Shown here one piece after another: positions 8,127-10,528 of a stretch of DNA of 10,528 nt. A program made the translations under genes and the position numbers. The stretch is from NCBI GenBank assembly GCA_031396505.1, contig JANNKX010000235.1, positions 1 to 10,528 of the forward strand, in the 5' to 3' direction. Source of the DNA: JAAFHS01 sp031396505. GTDB taxonomy: Bacteria; Pseudomonadota; Alphaproteobacteria; Rhodobacterales; Rhodobacteraceae. The notes under the pieces were generated by a model. It made no database searches and had not been told where the DNA came from. It saw nothing but the letters and a program-made list of their open reading frames with translations. Numbering within the stretch: position 1 is the first letter of the stretch; every line of letters starts with the position of its first letter.

Positions 8127-8147
8127 TTTCCGCGTCTGTTTCTGTGT

Positions 8148-8166
8148 TGTCCCCGATTTGGGGACA
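8148..8166. promoter_or_regulatory. Perfect 7+7 inverted repeat in the mrp operon leader (candidate operator or leader hairpin)
   Basis: TGTCCCC and GGGGACA are separated by GATTT, giving a 19-bp palindrome that ends 21 bases before the mrpAB GTG. A TTGACG hexamer on the minus strand (8201-8196) could be a -35 box; transcription would then begin near 8166 and the palindrome would cover the first transcribed bases, a classic repressor position. The -10 region is not convincing. As RNA it would be a short GC-rich stem near the ribosome site. No T-run follows, so a terminator is unlikely. The binding factor is unknown. Confidence 0.45.
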
Positions 8167-8195
8167 TGCCGCTGTGTTTCAAGGGACAGATGGCG

Positions 8196-8201
8196 CGTCA
8201 A
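8196..8201 (-). promoter_or_regulatory. Possible -35 box of the mrp operon promoter
   Basis: The minus strand reads TTGACG here, 70-75 bases before the mrpAB GTG and downstream of the presumed terminator of the preceding operon. The same TTG is the alternative in-frame start of mrpAB, and a promoter role would rule that start out. At the usual spacing (around 8173-8178) no good TATAAT-like hexamer is present, so the call rests on the -35 alone. Confidence 0.3.
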
Positions 8202-8224
8202 GCGGAAGTGGGGCGCGGTTTACA

Positions 8225-8268
8225 GCGTGTTGGGTCTGATCGGCTGAACCCGATCAGACGCAACACGC
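8225..8268 (-). terminator. Long hairpin after the ROK gene, probable transcription terminator
   Basis: Two 19-base arms (8225-8243 and 8250-8268) are complementary at 18 of 19 positions; the only mismatch is 8233 against 8260. The loop is six bases (CTGAAC). It begins 21 bases after the stop of the ROK repressor gene and lies upstream of the mrp operon, where a terminator is expected. Neither strand has a T-tract after the stem, so it is not a textbook intrinsic terminator. Alternatives are an RNA-stabilising 3' stem or a protein-binding palindrome. Confidence 0.55.
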
Positions 8269-8289
8269 ACCAAACGCAGGTGATCCGCC

Positions 8290-9516
8290 CTAACCTTCGC
8301 GGGCGGCGGCGTTCTGGTCGATCAGATAGCGCTGCGACAACGGGATGGCCGCAGCCCCCAGTGCGCGGGCTTGTGCGCCGATCGTGCCTTCGCGGATCTG
8401 GGGCGCATCGATGCCCGACAGATCAAGGCGGTGCAACGCGGCGGCGGTGCGGCGCGTCACCTCGGCCCGGATGGCAATCGGCATCCAGCCGTCAATCAGC
8501 ACGGCTTCAAGTTCCATCAGCGTCGCCGCAGACAGGATCGCGCTGGCCAGTCCGTCTGCAGCCGCGTTCATCCATGCGTTCACCACATCAGGGCTGACGG
8601 TCCACACATCGTGCTGTTCCCAAAGATGATCAGATGGTTCGTGCGCTTGGTCCATGGCATCGGCCAGCACGGACATGGACGCCACCGACAGCAACCGGCG
8701 CATGCGCCCGTCAGGGCCGGGCACCGGCATTGGCCCCACGCCGGCGGCATTTCCTGTCCGCCCGGTGAACAACTGCCCATTCAGAACAAGGCCGCCGCCG
8801 ATGAAGTAGCCAAAGTAGAAATACAGAAAATCCTTGGGCCGCTCGCCCGTGCCGAACACCAGTTCCGCCCCGCAGGCGGCGGTCGCATCGTTTTGCACAT
8901 ACACCGGAATGCCCGTCAGCGCGGCCAGTTCGGCCTGAATGTCCCGGTCGCGCCATGCATCCATTTCCGCTTGTGGTGCGCCGATGAACTGCACCCAGTT
9001 CCACAATTGAAACGGCATGGCGATGCCCAAGCCGCCGATACGGCTTTTGGCGGCGGGCGGCAGCGTGGCGATCAGATCGGGCAGAGAGGTTGACACAAAG
9101 TCGATGACCAATCCCGGCGTCGGATAACGGTAGATGCGCCGTCGCGTTTCGCGCACGTTCCCCAGAAAGTCGATCAGGATCAGATCAGCCGACCGCCGCC
9201 CGATTTTCAGGCCAAAGAAATAGGCCCCATCGGCATGCAAGGACATTGGCACTGATGGTTGCCCGATCCGGCCACGCACCGGGTCGCCCCGTTGCAACAG
9301 GCCGTCCTGTTCCAGCTGCCGCATGATGACCGACACGGTTTGCGCCGAAAGCCCGGTAATGCGGGCAATATCGGATTTCGCCAGCGCACCGTGCTGGCGC
9401 ACAAGCGACAGGACAAGTCGTTCGTTTTGCGCGCGCATGCCAGACTGATTCGTGCCGCGAAAGCCGATGTCATCGACGGCGATACGATCGGTCGTGATAT
9501 CATGGCCCGGCTTCAT
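8290..9516 (-). CDS. ROK-family transcriptional regulator (sugar-responsive repressor), FrcR/XylR-like
   Basis: This 408-residue protein has an N-terminal MarR-like winged helix-turn-helix (about 28-80, recognition region LSAQTVSVIMRQLEQDG at 56-72) joined to a ROK sugar-kinase-like domain (about 95-395). Seen in the ROK domain: the VQNDATAA segment with N209/D210 (sugar-binding aspartate), and IGGGLVLNGQLFTG (239-252). Departures from consensus: the N-terminal DIGGT ATP motif reads LKIGRRS (103-109), the GH histidine is P262, and the CxCGxxGCxE zinc cluster is absent. It should therefore be a pure regulator without kinase activity. The start at 9516 overlaps the upstream FucU-like stop as ATGA, so the two are one operon. 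Divergent from a sugar-binding protein and facing a strong palindrome, it probably represses that locus and itself. The inducer is unknown; fructose, ribose or a related sugar is plausible. Confidence 0.9.
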   Translation of the reverse strand: MKPGHDITTDRIAVDDIGFRGTNQSGMRAQNERLVLSLVRQHGALAKSDIARITGLSAQTVSVIMRQLEQDGLLQRGDPVRGRIGQPSVPMSLHADGAYFFGLKIGRRSADLILIDFLGNVRETRRRIYRYPTPGLVIDFVSTSLPDLIATLPPAAKSRIGGLGIAMPFQLWNWVQFIGAPQAEMDAWRDRDIQAELAALTGIPVYVQNDATAACGAELVFGTGERPKDFLYFYFGYFIGGGLVLNGQLFTGRTGNAAGVGPMPVPGPDGRMRRLLSVASMSVLADAMDQAHEPSDHLWEQHDVWTVSPDVVNAWMNAAADGLASAILSAATLMELEAVLIDGWMPIAIRAEVTRRTAAALHRLDLSGIDAPQIREGTIGAQARALGAAAIPLSQRYLIDQNAAAREG

Positions 9517-9968
9517 GCGGCGGCATCACCGGGAACGCGCACAACGCCCTTGCGCAGAATCACGTTGGCAAACAGCGCGGATTCGGATGTGGCGATGATG
9601 GTATGCGCGGCCTTGATCCGGGGGTAAAGGGCGGCCCCCGCAAGCGGCAGGGTGCTGTGGCCGTGGCCCGCGCAGATCGCGTCAATCTGGGTATGAACGG
9701 CCCCCGATTGGGCCGGATCATTGTGCAATGCGGCGCGGAATATGCCAGGGGGGACATCCGTATCAATCGGCAAAACCTGCAGGATTGCCGCCAAAAGTGC
9801 CATGATTCCGTGCCCGTCAGCCCGCACAAGTCGGCGCGCATGATCCTGTGCGGGATAGTTCCCGTCGACCAAAGCGATCTCGTCCCCATGGCCCATGGAC
9901 CTGAGGGTGAATAGCAATTCCGGGCCAAGAATGGGTGGCAGTCCCAAAAGCATATTCGCGTCCAGCAT
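9513..9968 (-). CDS. RbsD/FucU-family sugar mutarotase (L-fucose mutarotase / ribose pyranase type)
   Basis: A 151-residue protein from the ATG at 9968, matching the family's roughly 140-150 aa. These enzymes interconvert anomers or ring forms of fucose or ribose so that transporters or kinases get the right form. Seen: PELLFTLRSMGHGDEI with the conserved H27 and D29, VDGNYPA (34-40), LVRADG (47-52), and FANVILRKGVV (133-143), which matches the family's YGNxxLKKGV. In that last motif the usual tyrosine is F133. The frame stays open to a GTG at 10016, and another ATG lies at 9953, which best matches the E. coli FucU N-terminus. None has a good Shine-Dalgarno, so the start is uncertain. It is first in a two-gene unit with the ROK regulator (ATGA overlap) and divergent from a sugar ABC binding protein. 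The exact sugar cannot be named. Confidence 0.85.
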   Translation of the reverse strand: MLDANMLLGLPPILGPELLFTLRSMGHGDEIALVDGNYPAQDHARRLVRADGHGIMALLAAILQVLPIDTDVPPGIFRAALHNDPAQSGAVHTQIDAICAGHGHSTLPLAGAALYPRIKAAHTIIATSESALFANVILRKGVVRVPGDAAA

Positions 9969-10038
9969 ATCTTGAGGTGCCGCAGCGCAGTCACTGCAGC
10001 AAAGGCGTGACGCCACGTTGGGACAGGTAAGCGGGGTC

Positions 10039-10044
10039 TGTCAA
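10039..10044 (-). promoter_or_regulatory. Possible -35 box for the mutarotase-ROK operon
   Basis: The minus strand reads TTGACA, a perfect -35 hexamer, directly abutting the operator palindrome. A start of transcription near 10009 would leave a leader of about 40 bases before the ATG at 9968 and would exclude the upstream GTG at 10016 as start codon. No good -10 box is seen at 16-18 bases, so confidence is limited. Confidence 0.35.
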
Positions 10045-10045
10045 T

Positions 10046-10066
10046 AATAAATCACTCTGATTTATT
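10046..10066. promoter_or_regulatory. 21-bp palindrome, likely ROK operator in the divergent promoter region
   Basis: AATAAATCA (10046-10054) and TGATTTATT (10058-10066) are perfect 9-bp arms around CTC. The element is AT-rich within GC-rich DNA and lies between the divergent mutarotase-ROK unit and the sugar-binding protein gene. AATAAA/TTTATT half-sites are in the style of operators of ROK proteins such as NagC and Mlc. Binding by the ROK protein encoded here is inference from location and style. Confidence 0.7.
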
Positions 10067-10070
10067 TATC

Positions 10071-10124
10071 TTGACGCATCGTCGGGAATCGGATTGTCTG
10101 CACCGCATCGCAGCCGGATATGAT
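10071..10124 (+). promoter_or_regulatory. Candidate promoter region of the sugar-binding protein gene
   Basis: TTGACG at 10071-10076 mirrors the minus-strand TTGACA on the other side of the palindrome, but no good -10 follows at 17 bases. The best -10 is TATGAT at 10119-10124, preceded by TTGTCT at 10094-10099 with a long 19-base spacer. An inverted repeat CGCAGC/GCTGCG (10109-10114 and 10125-10130) brackets that -10. The choice between these promoters is open. Confidence 0.35.
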
Positions 10125-10169
10125 GCTGCGCGGTATTCAGAAATGGGGGCAAGCCGCCCCTGAAATCCT

Positions 10170-10175
10170 GGGAGG
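10170..10175 (+). promoter_or_regulatory. Ribosome binding site of the sugar-binding protein gene
   Basis: GGGAGG lies six bases before the ATG at 10182. An in-frame ATG at 10176 abuts this site and is too close to be used, so the site decides the start. A small hairpin GGGGC-AAGCC-GCCCC (10146-10160) sits ten bases before it in the leader. Confidence 0.85.
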
Positions 10176-10181
10176 ATGACC

Positions 10182-10528
10182 ATGAAACTGAAGATGAAAG
10201 CGCTGCTTGGCGTGGCCGCATTGGCGGTGATGGCGGGCACAGCTTCGGCTGCCGACCTGACTTGCCTGATCACCAAGAATAACACCAACCCCTTCTTCGT
10301 AAAGATGAAGGAAGGTGCCGAGGCTGCCGCAACCGCCGCTGGCATGGACTTTCAGGCTTACGCCGGTGTGACCGATGGCGATGCAGCCCCACAGATCACC
10401 GCGATTGAAAACTGTGTGGCCGCTGGTGCCAAGGGCATCCTGATTACACCGTCCAACGATTCCGTCGGTCCGGCCCTGATCGCGGCCCGCGCGGCTGGCA
10501 TTCTGGTCATCGCACTGGATACGCCGCT
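10182..10528 (+). CDS. Periplasmic sugar-binding protein of an ABC importer (FrcB/RbsB-like), truncated at the right edge
   Basis: The first 115 residues are visible of a protein that is normally about 310-350 aa. A Sec signal peptide is clear: basic MKLKMK, hydrophobic core ALLGVAALAVMAG, and cleavage predicted at TASA|ADLTC. The mature part starts with the periplasmic-binding-protein type 1 (Peripla_BP_4) fold: LITKNNTNPFFVKMKEGA (the segment that lines the sugar pocket), then AGMDFQAY, DGDAAPQITAIENCVAAGAKGILITP, ARAAGILVIALDTP. The NTNPFFVKMKEGA stretch resembles FrcB of Sinorhizobium as I recall it, a fructose/ribose/mannose binder. The permease and ATPase genes probably follow outside the window. 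Divergent ROK and mutarotase genes and the shared operator imply induction by the transported sugar. Confidence 0.92.
   Translation, partial: MKLKMKALLGVAALAVMAGTASAADLTCLITKNNTNPFFVKMKEGAEAAATAAGMDFQAYAGVTDGDAAPQITAIENCVAAGAKGILITPSNDSVGPALIAARAAGILVIALDTP

Noticed and set aside
8127..8201. N-terminal extension of mrpAB from a TTG codon
   Set aside because: It is polar, includes both arms of a perfect palindrome, and the TTG is part of a possible -35 hexamer; residue numbering favours the GTG at 8126.
9969..10016. GTG-started extension of the mutarotase gene
   Set aside because: The extra 16 residues (Cys/Ala-rich) have no counterpart in the family, and the start lies close to the expected transcription start.
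10145..10161. Short GC-rich stem before the binding-protein ribosome site, considered as a riboswitch or attenuator
   Set aside because: Only a 5-bp stem with no T-run, no alternative pairing and no known riboswitch motif; noted only as a leader hairpin.
10052..10345. 97-codon minus-strand open frame across the divergent promoter and the binding-protein gene
   Set aside because: It overlaps a gene with a clear signal peptide and Shine-Dalgarno and runs through the palindromic control region.

Overview
The window looks like chromosomal DNA of a high-GC marine alphaproteobacterium, most likely a Rhodobacteraceae (Roseobacter-type) species. The basis is the GC-rich third positions, the fused mrpAB gene, and the combination of a ROK regulator, a FucU/RbsD protein and a sugar-binding ABC protein. 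The assignment is by pattern and memory only; no search was run. Every region is densely coding and no mobile element, tRNA, rRNA or CRISPR array is visible.

Layout, left to right. Positions 1-2191 (minus strand) hold a deoxyribose catabolic pair. deoC encodes 2-deoxyribose-5-phosphate aldolase. It is followed after 4 bases by an aldehyde dehydrogenase whose C-terminus runs off the left edge. Together they would turn deoxyribose 5-phosphate into glyceraldehyde 3-phosphate and acetaldehyde, then oxidise the acetaldehyde. Positions 2303-8126 (minus strand) hold a complete Mrp/Pha-type multisubunit cation/proton antiporter operon in the order mrpAB (fused)-C-D-E-F-G. All five junctions are 4-base ATGA overlaps, so the whole complex appears translationally coupled. 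Its leader (8127-8289) carries a perfect 7+7 inverted repeat and, further upstream, a 19-bp near-perfect hairpin that probably ends the preceding operon.

Positions 8290-9968 (minus strand) hold a FucU/RbsD-family sugar mutarotase gene followed, again with an ATGA overlap, by a ROK-family repressor. Divergent from these, from 10182 to the right edge, is the start of a periplasmic sugar-binding protein of an ABC importer, resembling FrcB/RbsB. The shared intergenic region contains a 21-bp palindrome with perfect 9-bp arms, flanked by outward-facing TTGAC hexamers. It is the likely operator of the ROK protein. The right end therefore reads as a self-regulated sugar uptake locus, with the mutarotase supplying the right anomer for the transporter or the first enzyme.

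Nothing here amounts to a new biological system: the gene content is of known families. The points most worth a second look are the regulatory palindromes, the unbroken ATGA chain, and the departures from family consensus in the ROK protein and in the FucU-like protein.
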